Assembly: GCF_000002235.5 (NCBI RefSeq)
Contig: NW_022145527.1
Span: 460,001 to 524,000 of the forward strand
DNA: 64,000 nt
Reading direction: 5' to 3'
From: Strongylocentrotus purpuratus
Taxonomy: Eukaryota; Echinodermata; Echinoidea; Camarodonta; Strongylocentrotidae
In this document: piece after piece, positions 1 through 11,496 of the stretch
Numbering within the stretch: the stretch's first letter is position 1
Layout of the letters: every line of letters starts with the position of its first letter
Notes under the pieces: model-generated
Told to the model about the DNA's origin: nothing
The model's input: only the letters and a program-made list of their open reading frames with translations
The model's database searches: none
Position numbers and translations under genes: made by a program

Positions 1-130
1 CCAGCACACCCCTCTGTTTTTCTTAAAGAGTTTCATAGTTTACCTGCCCGCCAGCAGATCGATGGCTAAGACATGGCTAAATAATTAATCATGTTCAAAT
101 TGTTGACTCTAGTCCCTCCCTACTCCAGTC

Positions 131-1908
131 CAGGCGCGCCGGAAGCAGTTTGGGACTGGGGGGGCAAACATTCCAGGGGGCTCACATTCCAGGGGCAGTG
201 ACGTAATGAGAAAAAAAGTTCGGAAGGGGGGGCAGACGAAAAATCTGCATCACCACCAGTCTTACATGCAGTTCCCTCGGAACGTTTTTCAAAGTGGAGT
301 ATTATCGATCAGGTAGAGTGTAAATTGGCGTGGGGTCCAGGGCATGAGCCTCGGCAGGTGTCAAGGGGCTGAGCCCCCGGAAGCTCAGGGCTTTTAGGTA
401 TTTAATTACGGTTAGATGAGCATCCAGGGGCCGTCTTATGGCCCTTGGTGGGTTCCAGGGGGCAGAGCCCCCTGAAGCTCAGGGGTTTTTAGGTATTTAA
501 TTACGGTTAGATGAGCATCCAGGGCCCTCTGTAAGGCAATTGACGTGTTCCAAGGAGGGGGGGGGGGGAGAGCCCCAAGAAGCTCAGAGGTTTTAATATT
601 TAACTACAGTCAGATGAGCATCCAGGGGCCGTCTTATGGCCCTTGGTGTGGTCCAGGGGGCAGAGCCCCCGGAAGCTCAGGGGTTTTAGGTATTTAATTA
701 CGGTCAGATGAGCATCCAGGGGCCCGCCTTAGGGCCCTTGGTGGGGTCCAGGGGGCAGAGCCCCCTGAAGCTCAGGGGTTTTTAGGTTTTTAATTAAGGT
801 CAGATGAGCATCCAGGAGGCCGCCAAAGGGCCCTTGGTGGGGTCCAGGGGGCAAAGCCCCGGAAGCTCAGGGGTTTGAGGTATTTAATAACGGTCAGATG
901 AGCTTCCAGGGGCCCGCCTTAGGGCCCTTGGTGGGGTCCAGGGGGCAGAGCCCCCGGAAGCTCAGGGGTTTTATGTATTCAATTACGGTCAGATGAGCAT
1001 CCAGGGACCCGCCTTAGAGCCCTTGTTGGGGTCCAGGGGGCAGAGCCCCTGGAAGCTCGGGTTTTTTAGGTATTTAATTACGGTCAGATGAGCAACCAGG
1101 GGCCAGCCTTAGGTCCCTTGGTGGGGTCCGGGGGCGGAGCCCCCGTAAGCTCTGGGGTTTTAAGCATTTAATTACGGTCAGATGAGCATTTTTTATACCT
1201 TATTTGTGACATTGGCAGGTCACTTATTTTTTTCTCCGTCTTTCTTTCTTTTTCTCTTTAACAAACTTTTTCAAAAAGGAGGGGGGGGGGGGCTCGAGCC
1301 CAGCCACTTTGCAGACCATGACATAAAGGCTTCTAAATTCGCGTATTTCGCCTGACTGTAATTTGGGAATTTCTTATTTTCCAACAAATGCATAAAAAGG
1401 TATGACTTACAAAAAAAATGGAGAAAAAATGCCGGAAAATCATGTCACAACATCAACATTTGTAAATCACTTGTTTCGAATAAGAAATACATCACCCCCC
1501 ATCAGTACGCCAGCGTTCAGGGGCTCATGTCTTCTCACCCCTATAACAAAAAAACGGACACGCTTTCCCATTCTCGCACAATATGTCCACGATATGCGCG
1601 TATCGCTATTACAGAGACCTCCATTGATAAATACCGTATAGGTGGCATGCGCAATGTTTATGAAATTTAATTCCTGTGAACTTTCCTTTTCTTTGAATGG
1701 AATTGTATATGTGATTTAATTCAGGTTTTTATTATTGTTACGTTCTTTTGGATTAAAAATACAAACCATGTTTACTCCTTTACTGTTTTTTTTTTTTTTT
1801 TTGAGGGGGGGGGGGGCGTTTTGGGGGGGCAAAAATGCGTTTTGCCCCCCCACTTTTTTGACTGGGGGGGCAACTGCCCCCCCTGCCCCCCCACTTCCGG
1901 CGCCTATG
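131..1908 (+). mobile_element. Non-autonomous hAT-like DNA transposon, copy 1
   Basis: The element starts CAGGCGCGCCGGAAG and ends CTTCCGGCGCCTATG, an imperfect inverted repeat of about 15 bp. It is flanked by the 8-bp direct repeat CTCCAGTC (123-130 and 1909-1916), the target duplication length of hAT transposons. The inside has no transposase. It holds an array of about 95-bp G/C-rich units (310-1190), a short AT-richer stretch and long G runs near both ends. A second copy at 19351-21126 looks the same apart from homopolymer lengths. Superfamily assignment rests on ends and target duplication only. Confidence 0.85.
310..1190 (+). repeat. ~95-bp tandem array inside the hAT-like element
   Basis: About nine degenerate units share the core GGTCAGATGAGCATCCAGGG followed by a G/C-rich stretch and AAGCTCAGGGGTTTT. 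Each unit contains short self-complementary blocks such as GGGGGCAGAGCCCCC. The same units, often on the opposite strand, occur at 4030-4200, 6490-7190, 25110-25480 and 28360-28710, so this array marks a whole family of elements. Confidence 0.85.
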
Positions 1909-1916
1909 CTCCAGTC

Positions 1917-2519
1917 ACAATATTATGCCCTTCTTCCATAATGATTTATGATGAAATTATGATCAATTTATGATAAAACATAAGACAAACAACTTCCTTA
2001 CATGAACATTTACAAATATACTGAGACCATCAGGTCCGTAGATGCAAGTCGTTTTTTTCTTCTTAACCATCAAACTTAAATGCTGATGAATATCAGATAA
2101 ATATAATAATAATAAGTGTATAAATGCAAGAAAATGAAATATGATGAAATACACATGAAAAAACAATCTTGAAAGAAAAAGAATGAGCTATAAAAAGTGT
2201 GTAATAAACGAGAAATGTATAATGACCATCAATTTAAGTGCACAAAGTGCTAATTTGAATGCTACAAATGAATTAGAATGCTAAAAGTACACCGTCGCGT
2301 TGTCAGAAAATCGTGTTGCGCCAAATCGAATGACCAAATAGCGAAAGAAGCATAATGTTCGTTAACTTGAATGAAACATACGTAGATTCTAACGAAAAGT
2401 TCATAGATTTGGAAACTAGAAAAGGGAATATAAACCCGAGATATACCTGACTGCACTAAAACCGTCGAATTTGAACGCAAGACAAATTAATTTGAATGAC
2501 AAACTCGCGAATTTGGCCG
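1917..2519. other. Gene-free AT-rich stretch
   Basis: The stretch contains only short chance reading frames with no recognisable domain, splice pattern or repeat ends. I see nothing functional in it. Confidence 0.5.
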
Positions 2520-2539
2520 GGAAATCCTATAATACCTAC

Positions 2540-3330
2540 TTCGTTGTAAGGGGTTCTATTAATTATGAACAGTGGGTAGGGTTGTTTGAGGTAGATGAGA
2601 AGGGGGCGGGCATAGTGATGTAGACGTGATGGTTTGGTTTGGTGGAGAGGGGAAAAGGGGAAAATGGGGGGGGGGGGGGTTAAAGGGATACAAGCACTGT
2701 ATATTAGCTACTTTTTTGAGGTTTTTTTTTTAAATTATGAATAGAGGGCAGGATTATTAGAAGGTGTTGAGAGTTGGTTATTGTCATGTAGCCGCGATGG
2801 TTGCGGGCTTAGTGAAGGGCAGATGCGGCCCCCTGGCAAAAAAAGTGTTAACAAAAATGGGCCCCCATCCCTGGCTAAAAAAAAGAAGGGGAGAGGGGAG
2901 ATGGTAACCATAATTTTATCTTCAAAAACAAAAGAAATAATTGCTTCCCCTTCCCCCCCCCTCCCCGCATATTCGCCGCAATTTTGTTTTCTTCATGAAA
3001 ACAAAATAATAGTGCTCTTTACCCCCACCCCCCCCCCCTCGCTTATTCCCGACCGGCTGATCCGTCGCAAAATATTTTCTAACGAATGGAGCCCCCTCGC
3101 CCCTGCTCGCAGATGGCTGAATCCGCCACTGGTGGAGGTGTGGGGGTCACGGGGATATCAAGGAGTTTATTACCTAATTGGTTTTAAGGAGTTTCATTAC
3201 TTAGGAACAGTGGATAGGAATGTTTTTTGATGATGAGAATGGGATGGGCATAACAATGACGAAGCCTTGGTGGTTAGGGGCTAAGCGGAGGAAGAAGGGG
3301 TTTAAAGAGATATAGAAATTGCTACTATTA
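2540..3330 (-). repeat. Dispersed satellite block, inverted orientation
   Basis: Read on the minus strand, this block repeats the satellite of 8.7-22.5 kb: landmarks are the reverse complement of TAATTAATAGAACCCCTTA at about 2550, the ATGACAATAACC / CTACATGA type segment and C-rich runs. At least three degenerate units are visible, at about 2550, 2740 and 3180. It shows that the satellite occurs in both orientations within 20 kb. Confidence 0.65.
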
Positions 3331-3510
3331 TCTTTTTAGTGTGTATGTTTTAATTGAGATTTTTTTTTTTATAATTTAATCCAAATTAGAAGCATATTAT
3401 AGTTGTAATGTGATGCAATTCATAACGCTTTGAATATGTGATTGATGTTAATACATATGGACAATTCCACGACATAAGGGACAAAGATGTCATAATACAG
3501 ACCATAAAGT

Positions 3511-4452
3511 CAGGGGCGGTGATCCGGAGGGACGGGGGGGGGGACACCTCCCCCCCTCAATTTTTTTTAGGGGGATCGTCCCCCCCTGAAAATTTGAAAA
3601 AGTGCAAAAAATAAGTGTATAGCAAATACTGACTAAAGACTGCAACAAACTTTAAGGCTCTGGAAGGCCCATGAGTGCAGCGTTTAGAGAAATAAAAATG
3701 CAAAAATCTTCTCGCTCGGTAGCTACGCTCCCTCGTATAATATTCTTCAGAGTTTACAAGTAAATATTGTAGAAAAGTGAAGTATGAAAAATGTATATCG
3801 CTTGTTTTTATACAACTGTTTTACTAAGGAATGTAATTTGTTAATACATCAAAGCTTCAAAAACCTGTGAGGGGATAGTCACTTCCGTCATCGCCACCCC
3901 TCTCGTTCACTGTGCTCCCTCGCACTGGCGTAATGATGGAGGGGGGAGCTTGGGGGCAGTTGCCCCCCGAATAAAATTCAAACGTGGTTTATTTCTAATT
4001 CGATACCAGTGATTTACAAATGTTGCTGAAATGGCATGGTTTTTCCCTGAACTTTCGGGTGCTCTGCCCCCTGGACCCCACCAGGGGCCCTGAGGCGAGC
4101 CCCTGGTTGCTTATCTGACCGTAATTATATGCCTAAAAACCCCGCACCATGACCCCCGCCGGGGCTTTGTGACTTGACCTTAAGCCAATTTACGCTCCAC
4201 TTACTTCGCTCGCTTTGCTCTGCTTGACCGATTTTTTTTTAGCCCCCCCCCCCCTTTGAAAAACGTTCCGCGGGGCCTGTATGTACCATGTAAAAGTTGG
4301 TGTGATGCTGAATTTTTTCTGCCCCCCCCCCCAAAAAAAAACAAAAAACAACAACAACAACAACAACAACAACACGTTTTTGCTCATTACTACACTGCTC
4401 CCCGTCCCTAGCATTTCGTCCCCCCGGTCATGAAAATAAATCACCGTCCCTG
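3511..4452. mobile_element. hAT-like G/C-rich element, probably nested
   Basis: The left end CAGGGGCGGTGATCC and the right end, which on the minus strand begins CAGGGACGGTGATTT, form an imperfect inverted repeat. Flanking octamers CATAAAGT and CATATATA match at only 5 of 8 positions, so the target duplication is weak. The right part (about 3925-4400) contains the ~95-bp unit on the minus strand and an ACA/ACAAC microsatellite, suggesting one element inserted in another. There is no coding capacity. Confidence 0.45.
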
Positions 4453-5615
4453 CATATATAGTTACACAATACTTGAGTTGAGTTTTAAGAATTGTTATAT
4501 TTTGTACAAATGGCGGCCCTTTATATATTCAAAATGGCTGCCGTATTTTTTCAATCACATGGATGAAGTTACCAGAGAAAAACTTTACCAAATATTATAA
4601 GGAGAAAAAATAATTAACAAATCTGAACATAGATTTACCATGGAAGATAGTATATCTGCAAAGCGCTTAGAGACATTGTATTAAGCGCTATATAAAAGCG
4701 GAATATTATATTAAAGTCAATTACCACAAACATGGGTATTCCAAAAGGAGGTGATATACAGTGCGTCCAATAAAAACGAAACCAAGAATTATCGATGCAT
4801 TATCGTAACTTAATCACAATTATAATTAATAAAGAAAAACATATTTGTAAAGCTTAGATCCTCTTCTTTCATTTTGATGCAGCTCATATAATGCATATTT
4901 CACGCATGAGTGATTGAAAACAATTTGAAGAGAGGGTACCAAAAGGTCATTTGGCGAACGCTATTTGAATGTATTTCAAAGAGAAAATCATATTTCTAGA
5001 AAGCACATTTTCTGCCCTTTCATATGACACCTCAATCAGGAAAAATGAGCCAGGAATAACAAAGTTATGTTGTTTCAAGTAGGGCCTAATGCTTGCATTT
5101 TCATAATTTGATTAACAAATTCGTTTTCACTGGCTGCCCGCCGCAGCAACAAACAGAGTTGACAAAAGACTTAATTCCATTTTGTTGACGATCAGCCATG
5201 CATGAAGTCTTTCGTCTTCTTTTTGACTAATTTATAAACGGGTAATCCCCCCCCCCCCCCTCTCCTCGAGCATACGCAGAACAAACTTATGTGTAAATGG
5301 GCGTTTCACCCGGTCGTCACATCCCAGTTTCATAGTATAAAATTTAGAGTAAGTGAGCACTTTTGAGATGTGCTGCTCAGTCTGCTTTTGAGTGGATTTT
5401 TCCCATAAGTTCTTTTCCAATTTACATCATTGTTACAAACTGATGGGTTTTACATATTTTAAAGAGGCCTAAGTAGTAAGTACAATGAGAAATACAAGAA
5501 AGCGTGCAACGCAAAAGGAATTCCTCTTGTCACTTTATTTTCTTTCTTACAAGACCCTCAGCTCATCGATGAGGAGATAACCATAATTATGCACAGTCGT
5601 GATGACCGTCTATTC
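4453..5615. other. Gene-free stretch with a SINE-like tail
   Basis: At about 4660-4715 there is an AAGCGCTTAGAGACATTGT / AAGCGCTATATAAAAG motif of the kind found at the 3' end of invertebrate SINE-like repeats. At about 4758 a GTGCGTCCAATAAAAACG motif resembles a mariner-type end without a visible partner. Nothing else is recognisable. Confidence 0.4.
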
Positions 5616-5678
5616 AGGCGCGGATCCTGGGGAAGTGCAAGCGGGCCTTGCCCCCCCCCCCCCCCCACACACACACCT

Positions 5679-5718
<40 letters not shown>

Positions 5719-7290
5719 AAAATAAGGGAAAGGGAGAGAGGAGAGAAAGGGAAAGAAAGAAGAAGAAGAAAAGAAAAAGGGGAAGAAGGAGATCGGGGGG
5801 GGGGTCGAAAGGGCCTTGCCTCCCAGCTGTTACCCCCCCCCCTCCTCCCATCAAAAAAAAAAAGCGGAAGAAGAAAAGAAAAAAAAGCGGGATATACAGT
5901 TTTCAATTTTCCCGTCAACAAGTTGTAGTTCGGGTCGCCAAAAGGCCCTTGCCCTCAACCCCAACCCCAAAAAGGGGGAAGGGAAAGAAAAGAGGAGAGC
6001 TAAAAGGGAACACTAAAAAGAGGAAGAAGAAAAGAAAAGGGTGAAAAGGAGGGGAGAACGGTTGCGATTAATCCCGCCAACAACGTGTGGATCGGGGGGG
6101 GGGCGAAACCCTTGCCTCCCCCCCCCCCCCCCCATCAAACCTAAAACAGAGGGAAGGAAGGGAAGGGAAAGGAAAAGAGGAGAAAAAGGGAAAGAAAAAA
6201 GAGAGAAAGAAGAAGGTATAGGGGGAGGTCAGTTGCGATTTTCCCCGCCAACAAGGTGTAGGTCGGGGATGGGCTTATTGGAAGGGGGGGGGGACAGATG
6301 CCTCCCAAATATTATTTAAACGTGGTTTATTCTAATTCGCTACCGGTGATTTATAAATGTTGCTGAAATAACATAATTTCCCGAAATTTTTCCTCAATCT
6401 TTAGTAAATTATACTTTTGTATGCGTTTGTTGGAAAATGGCGAATTCCTAAAGAAAGAAAGAAAGAATAGTGACCTGCCTTTGTCACAAAATAATGAGGT
6501 GTCAACATTTGCTCATCTGACCGTGATTAAATACATAAACCCCCTAAGCTTCCGGGGCTCTGCCCATTGGATTCCGCCTAGGGCTCATCTGACGGTAATT
6601 AAATGCCTAAAACCCCTGAGCTCCTGTGGGCTCCGCCCCCTGGCCCCACACCAATTAGTGACCTGCCAGTGTCACAAATAAGGTATCAAAATATGCTCAT
6701 CTGACCGTAATTACATGCATAAAACCCCTGAGCTTCCGAGGCTCCGCCCCCTCGACCCCGTCAAGGGCCCTAAGGCGGCCCCTGCATGCTTGTCTGACAA
6801 TTATAAAATGCTTAAAAACCCTGAGCTTCTGGAGGCTCCGTCCCCTTGACCCCACGCCAATTCGTGACCTGACGGTGTCACAAATAAGATATCAAGATAT
6901 GCTCATTTAACGGTAATTTTAAGGTATAGAACCCCTGAGCTTCTGGGGGCTCCGCCCCCTGGAGCACACGTTAATTCGTGACCTGTCAGTGTCACAAATA
7001 AGTTATCAAAATATGCTCAACTGACGGTAATTTAATGTATAAAACCCCTGAGCTTCTGGGATCTCGGCCCCCTGGACCCCACACCAATTGGTGTCCAGCT
7101 GGAAGTATCACAAATAAGGTATCAACACAAGCTCATCTGACCGTAATTAAATGCCTATACTCCCTGAGCTTCTGGGGGCTCCACCCCTTGACCCCCGCAT
7201 ATTTGTCATATAATTTTGTAATGGAGAGAAAAATAAGTCATTCAAACTCCGAAATAGCGTACAACATACTAATAATAGCTCTATCCAGGT
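5616..7290. mobile_element. Composite hAT-like element with two internal minisatellites
   Basis: It begins with the hAT-type end CAGGCGCGGATCC at 5616. Next come about four units containing CCCGCCAACAAGGTGTAG-like cores separated by long G, C and purine runs (5684-5715 is a GA microsatellite), then an AAACGTGGTTTATT linker near 6319, then about seven minus-oriented ~95-bp units to about 7190. The same order, mirrored, occurs at 28340-29761. The right end was not placed with certainty. The GA-rich open frames here are low-complexity artefacts. Confidence 0.5.
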
Positions 7291-8237
7291 GCGGATACAG
7301 GGGGGGGGGGCGACGGCCCAGAAACCCGGCCAGAAACATGAGTTCGAAGTGGACCCAGGGCCCTCACTTATTCGTATATAGGCCAAGGTCCCGCGGTTCA
7401 GCTACCCATTCTCCGAGGTTTGGGTTTTAGGTCTATATGATTGAAACAAAGTGCCGATGATCGCTTTACAATAGGGCGTACAAGTTACAACGTTCAAAAG
7501 TATGTCAGGACTCAGTTAGCTTAAGGTCCATCTGTCAAATCATCATGCCGTAAGTCACAGGGCCCGCATTGCCTGCGCTACTATGGGGTTCGGGTGGGGG
7601 GGGGGGGGCTCGAGCCCCTTCCCCCTCTTTTTTGAAAAAGTATGTTAAAGAGAAATAGAAAGAAACCAACCAAGGCAAGAACTCATTTTTTAAACTGCAA
7701 AATGCGAGACCACATTTACCTACATAAAAGCGCGGTTTAGCGAACCTAGTAATAGCAAATGCGAGAAGTAAGGACACGAGTGCATCGTCAAGCATGTCGG
7801 CAAAGCTTCCGAATTCTGCAGTTTGTGGATTCACAAAATCAGTTCCGTAAAAGCGATCTTAAAACCCTAATTTGTTCAGGAAATTACACACTTTTATCGC
7901 CAGAATCTAGGTAACAACACTTTATTCAGTTGTATAGGTGCGCAAAAGACGAACTGTGGGTCTAAATTTTTCTTTTTCAATCTGCGTATAATTATATGCA
8001 AATTATTTCGAACAAAATTAGTCTCATGCACATCGTTTACAAGTATCACATATGGTTGTCACTGTTACACTTTATAGACAGATTGGATAAATGTGTAAAT
8101 CATTAAAATTATAATCATTATACGATGCGAAAATGATTCTGTCCAGCTTTCTAAAACCAACTAGGGAATTACTTACCGCTTTTGCATAATTTGTGCGTGA
8201 GATTTGGTTTTTTTCTTATAAGTGCCCCTTTACATCT
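7291..8237. other. Gene-free stretch
   Basis: A G/C-run hAT-type remnant lies at 7288-7330 and another G run near 7595. The rest is unique AT-rich sequence in which I recognise nothing. Confidence 0.4.
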
Positions 8238-8245
8238 CCGATGAG

Positions 8246-8390
8246 CGGGCACGTAGCCACGGGGGGGGGGGGATCACGTGCCCCCAAAAAATTCAAGATC
8301 GGTTGAACTTTTTTAGACCCCTTTTTTTACCTCGATCGATTACATGTATGTGCCCCCCCCCCCCAACATCAAACTCTGGCTACGTGCCTG
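8246..8390. mobile_element. 145-bp hAT-type MITE
   Basis: The ends CGGGCACGTAGCCA and TGGCTACGTGCCTG are near-perfect inverted repeats. The flanking octamers are CCGATGAG (8238-8245) and CCGATAAG (8391-8398), an 8-bp target duplication with one mismatch. The body is little more than a G run, a short spacer and a C run, so this is close to the smallest mobile form of such an element. Confidence 0.8.
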
Positions 8391-8689
8391 CCGATAAGTG
8401 CATGCCCTTATTCAAATAATAGAGGTGCCCCCTTTAATTCTTTAATAAACACCCCTTTTCATCTCTGACAAGTGCCCCTTTTTTGACACGTGCGCCTTAT
8501 CACACAATTAGTGCCATTTTCCTCCTGATAAATGCACTTTTCCGTTGTTGTTGGGGGGGGGTGGGTGTAGAGGCCAACGATTACCGACAAAACTAGCCAC
8601 CAATTACCGACAAAAATATTTATGCCAACAAGTGTCCCAATGTCTACAAATTTAAGCCTATAGACCCGTGGCGAGGAGCTTAATTATTT

Positions 8690-9644
8690 TTAAGTCCACC
8701 TGCCCCCCCCCCTACCCCCCCCCCCCCCCCCCCCGCTAGCCCCAAACCATCGAGGCTACATGACGAGCCCTCCCCCTTCCCATCACCCTAAACTGATCCT
8801 ATCCACTATTCAATATAAATAAAACCCCTGAGAAAGACGAAGGTAATATACACTCATTTATAGCCAATAAACGTCCCTCTCCGGCACCCTCCCCCTCCCC
8901 GGCCCCCTCCCACTCCTTTATATCCGATTACCGCCCCTCCCCGTCACCTAGTATCCCAGTATGCCATTCCCTTATATCCAATAAACGCCCTCCCCGCCCC
9001 GCCGCCCCCGCTTGCCCCAAGCCATCGAGGCTACGTGACTATGCCCTCCTCCTTCCCATCACACCCCTAAGAAAGACGAAGGCAATATACACTCCTTTAC
9101 ATCCAATAAGCGCTCCCTCCGGCACCCTCCCCCCTCCCCGGCCCCCTCCCACTCCTTTATATCCGATTAACGCCCCTCCCCGGCACCCCTCCTAGCATCC
9201 CATTATCCCACTCCCTTATATCCCATAAACACCCTCTCCGCCCCCCCCCCCCCCCGCTCTCCCCCTTCCCATCACCCTAAAACCATCGTAACCACTGTTA
9301 AAAATTAGTAAAACCCCTTGGAAAGACGAAGGTAATATATTCTTCTTTATTTCCACGCCCCCCCCCCCACCACCCCACCCCCTACAGTAGCCCCTAACCA
9401 TATATGATACACGAATCTGCCCAACTCCCTCTTACGAGTCAACCTCAAACAAACCTGCCCTTGATTCAACATTAGGAAAATCCCTTTAAACGAAGTAGGT
9501 AATATACACTCCTTTATATCCCATTAACGCCCCCTCTCAGCCCCCCCCCCCCCCCTCCCTACTCCACCCCGGTAACCTCTGATCATCCAGGCTACATGAC
9601 CATGCCCTCCCTCTTCTCATCACCCTCAAACAATCCTATCTGCG
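8690..9644 (+). repeat. Satellite block 1 (C-rich, ~165-170-bp units)
   Basis: Degenerate units carry the landmarks ACTCCTTTATATCC(C/G)ATTAACGCCCC, a C-rich core, CATCGAGGCTACATGAC, CATCACCCTCAAAC and AATAAAACCCCT plus GAAAGACGAAGGTAATATA. The block ends inside a unit at about 9644 and the same unit resumes at 13923, which brackets the inserted block between them. Confidence 0.75.
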
Positions 9645-9837
9645 GCAAGACATTGATCTGCATTTACCACAATCAACCCAGGTGATGTAAATGGGTACCT
9701 GGCAGGAATTAATTCCTTGAAATGCTAGAGCGCTGCAGTGGCTGCCTTGCTAAAGCCAGGGTAATAATCGGGGCAGCGCCAGGAGCGTCACAACGTGACG
9801 GACATGTGCGCTATATAAGAAGCTACCATTATTATTA
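9645..9837 (+). mobile_element. SINE-like interspersed element
   Basis: The sequence interrupts the satellite. It carries a GGTGATGTAAATGGGTACC block, GCGCTGCAGTGGC and the tail GTGCGCTATATAAGAAGCTA followed by ATT repeats. The tail motif is also seen near 4690 and in weaker form near 36090. It has the look of a SINE 3' end, but I cannot show a clear tRNA head, so the class is an inference. Confidence 0.45.
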
Positions 9838-9995
9838 TCAGGTGGGCTGTATGTAATACAGACCACCTTATAATTTTGTTAAAATTGCCTTTATTATTAT
9901 TATTTATTATTTATTATTTATCAGGTGGGCTGTATCTAATACAGACCACCTTATAATTTTGTTAAAATTGCCTTTATTATTATTTATTATTTATT
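9838..9995 (+). mobile_element. Two stacked 5' ends of a Helentron-like element
   Basis: Two consecutive copies (from 9838 and 9921) of the same short module consist of a perfect hairpin TCAGGTGG(GC)TGTAT / ATACAGACCACCT, then TATAATTTTGTTAAAATTGCC and an ATT-rich tail. Each stops where the next begins. They look like 5'-end-only insertions or slippage products upstream of the longer element at 9996. Confidence 0.6.
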
Positions 9996-11490
9996 AGGTG
10001 GTCTGTTGAAAACAGATCACCTATTGTTTTCGTCAGAATTTTCTTTCTTTATTAGATGGTCTGTTGAAAACAGATCACCTATTGTTTTCGTCAGAATTTT
10101 CTTTATTATTTATTATTTATTTTTATTTCTCCCCACTTTTTTGTTTATCGGTTAACTCAAGATCGGTTGTCTTAATTTCTTTCAATTTTGACACAGTCAT
10201 AGGTCATTGTCATGAGACGTGACAGGAACATTTCAAGGTCATCAGGTCATCGTGACGTCATCCAGGCGCCATTTTGTGAAATCACGTTATCCATCATATC
10301 TTCGTGATGCATAAGCAAAGGTCATTAATATTCATATCACATATACTTCAGGTCAAGGGTCAACAGGTCATGTCATCAAAGGTCACATAAAGGTCACGAC
10401 GCGCACTTACGCGTCCGTCAAAATTTACAAATGCTCAAAATCACTTAACTATTAAAGGAGAGTACGAATCAGGTCATTTTAAGCATTTCAAAATTTTCCG
10501 TCCGTAAGTGTCCCCGCGCGCGTTGCGCGCGCTCATAGCGCGCGGAAAAGGTCAAATTCAAAATTTTTACATGATTTAGATTCCTCTTACCGTAAATGAC
10601 AATTTACATTTTTTTTCAGTCACCCTTGACCTTTCATAAGGCCGTGAGCGCGCGTCAAAGTTCAAAATCCGCGCGTGCTGCTATGGGCAATATAATGCAA
10701 ATTTGATCAAAAACATGCCATTTTAAAAATCATAATAGCTCTTCAGATAGTCCATTGACCCCAACTTTTATATCATGGTTAGAAAAAGCATGAGTTGGAG
10801 ATATGATTCCATGTCTCATTTGACCCTCAATTGACTCATGACGTCATCATAATGGCCTCCGAACTCAAAATTTCAATTTGCATATTATGACGTCATCATA
10901 TTTTTGGAAAATTGATTGTATCTTTGTAAATATTGATTAATTTTCTTCCAAATTTTGATATGTTCTACCTGAGAATATTGTCTACAAATGCAGTCACCAC
11001 GATATTTCATTTTGACAAGGGCATCATGGCGTATTTTCGCGATTAAAGGAGGCATGTCAATTTTTCACATTTTGCGTGTATTCTCTATGGGACATGACTT
11101 TTTCTCAAAACTGGATTCTACATGCTCGTCTTTCGGGAGCAATATCTCCGTCGTTTTATCTTTGTTTACGCTGAGCTTTGAGTATGTTGTAGCTGAGACA
11201 ATAAGATATCACAGGTGTGCCCTTTATTTTTCGATCAGATGCCGGGATCATGCTCATATCTCACTTGCAAAGAGGGATTTGAGAATTCCATTTTCCGTTT
11301 ACGTGTATTCTCTATGGGAAATGTTTTGGTATATCGGTAACGCACTTGACTTCCGACCTCGAGGTCCCTGGTTCGAGTCCGGGCGTCTCCAACAATTTTT
11401 TTTCTTCATTTTTTTTTCTTTTTTGACTTTTCAATGATCATAAAATTGAAAACAGACCTAATTCGTCACCATGACGAATTCAATTTCTAG
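9996..11490 (+). mobile_element. Helentron-like non-autonomous element, family B
   Basis: The 5' end is the hairpin AGGTGGTCTGTTGAAAACAG / CAGATCACCT at 9996, repeated at 10054. The 3' end has an inset inverted copy of the 5' tip (AACAGACCT), then the stem AATTCGTC / GACGAATT, a short spacer and the terminal CTAG followed by TT. That order is how Helentron-associated elements (HINEs) end. The body has GCGCGC-rich palindromic blocks, several TGACGTCA sites and a tRNA-like module at 11317-11391. It has no coding capacity of its own. Confidence 0.7.
11317..11391 (+). pseudogene. tRNA-like module 1 within a Helentron-like element
   Basis: The 75-nt segment has a 7-bp acceptor-like pairing (GGAAATG with CGTCTCC, one mismatch), an A-box-like TGGTATATCGGTAACGCA, and a 5-bp T stem CCTGG / CCGGG around the loop TTCGAGT with a good B box. 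It is followed by AACAATTTTTTTT, a pol III-type terminator. The anticodon arm is poorly paired, so a working tRNA is unlikely and the identity is left open. The same module recurs at 49980-50054. Confidence 0.6.
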
Positions 11491-11496
11491 TTATTA

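Noticed and set aside
1402-1641. 79-residue frame present in both hAT-like copies
   Set aside because: Identity follows from the copies being near-identical; no similarity to a transposase and no supporting features.
4745-4785. Possible mariner end (GTGCGTCCAATAAAAACG)
   Set aside because: No matching inverted end or TA duplication found nearby.
5589-6319. Arg/Lys/Glu-rich and Ser/Pro/Phe-rich open frames on both strands
   Set aside because: They come from GA, AAG and poly-G/C tracts inside a repeat; no domain and mirrored frames on both strands.
8690-9644. Regularly spaced repeats as a CRISPR-like array
   Set aside because: Units are long, degenerate and contiguous without unique spacers, and the DNA is eukaryotic.
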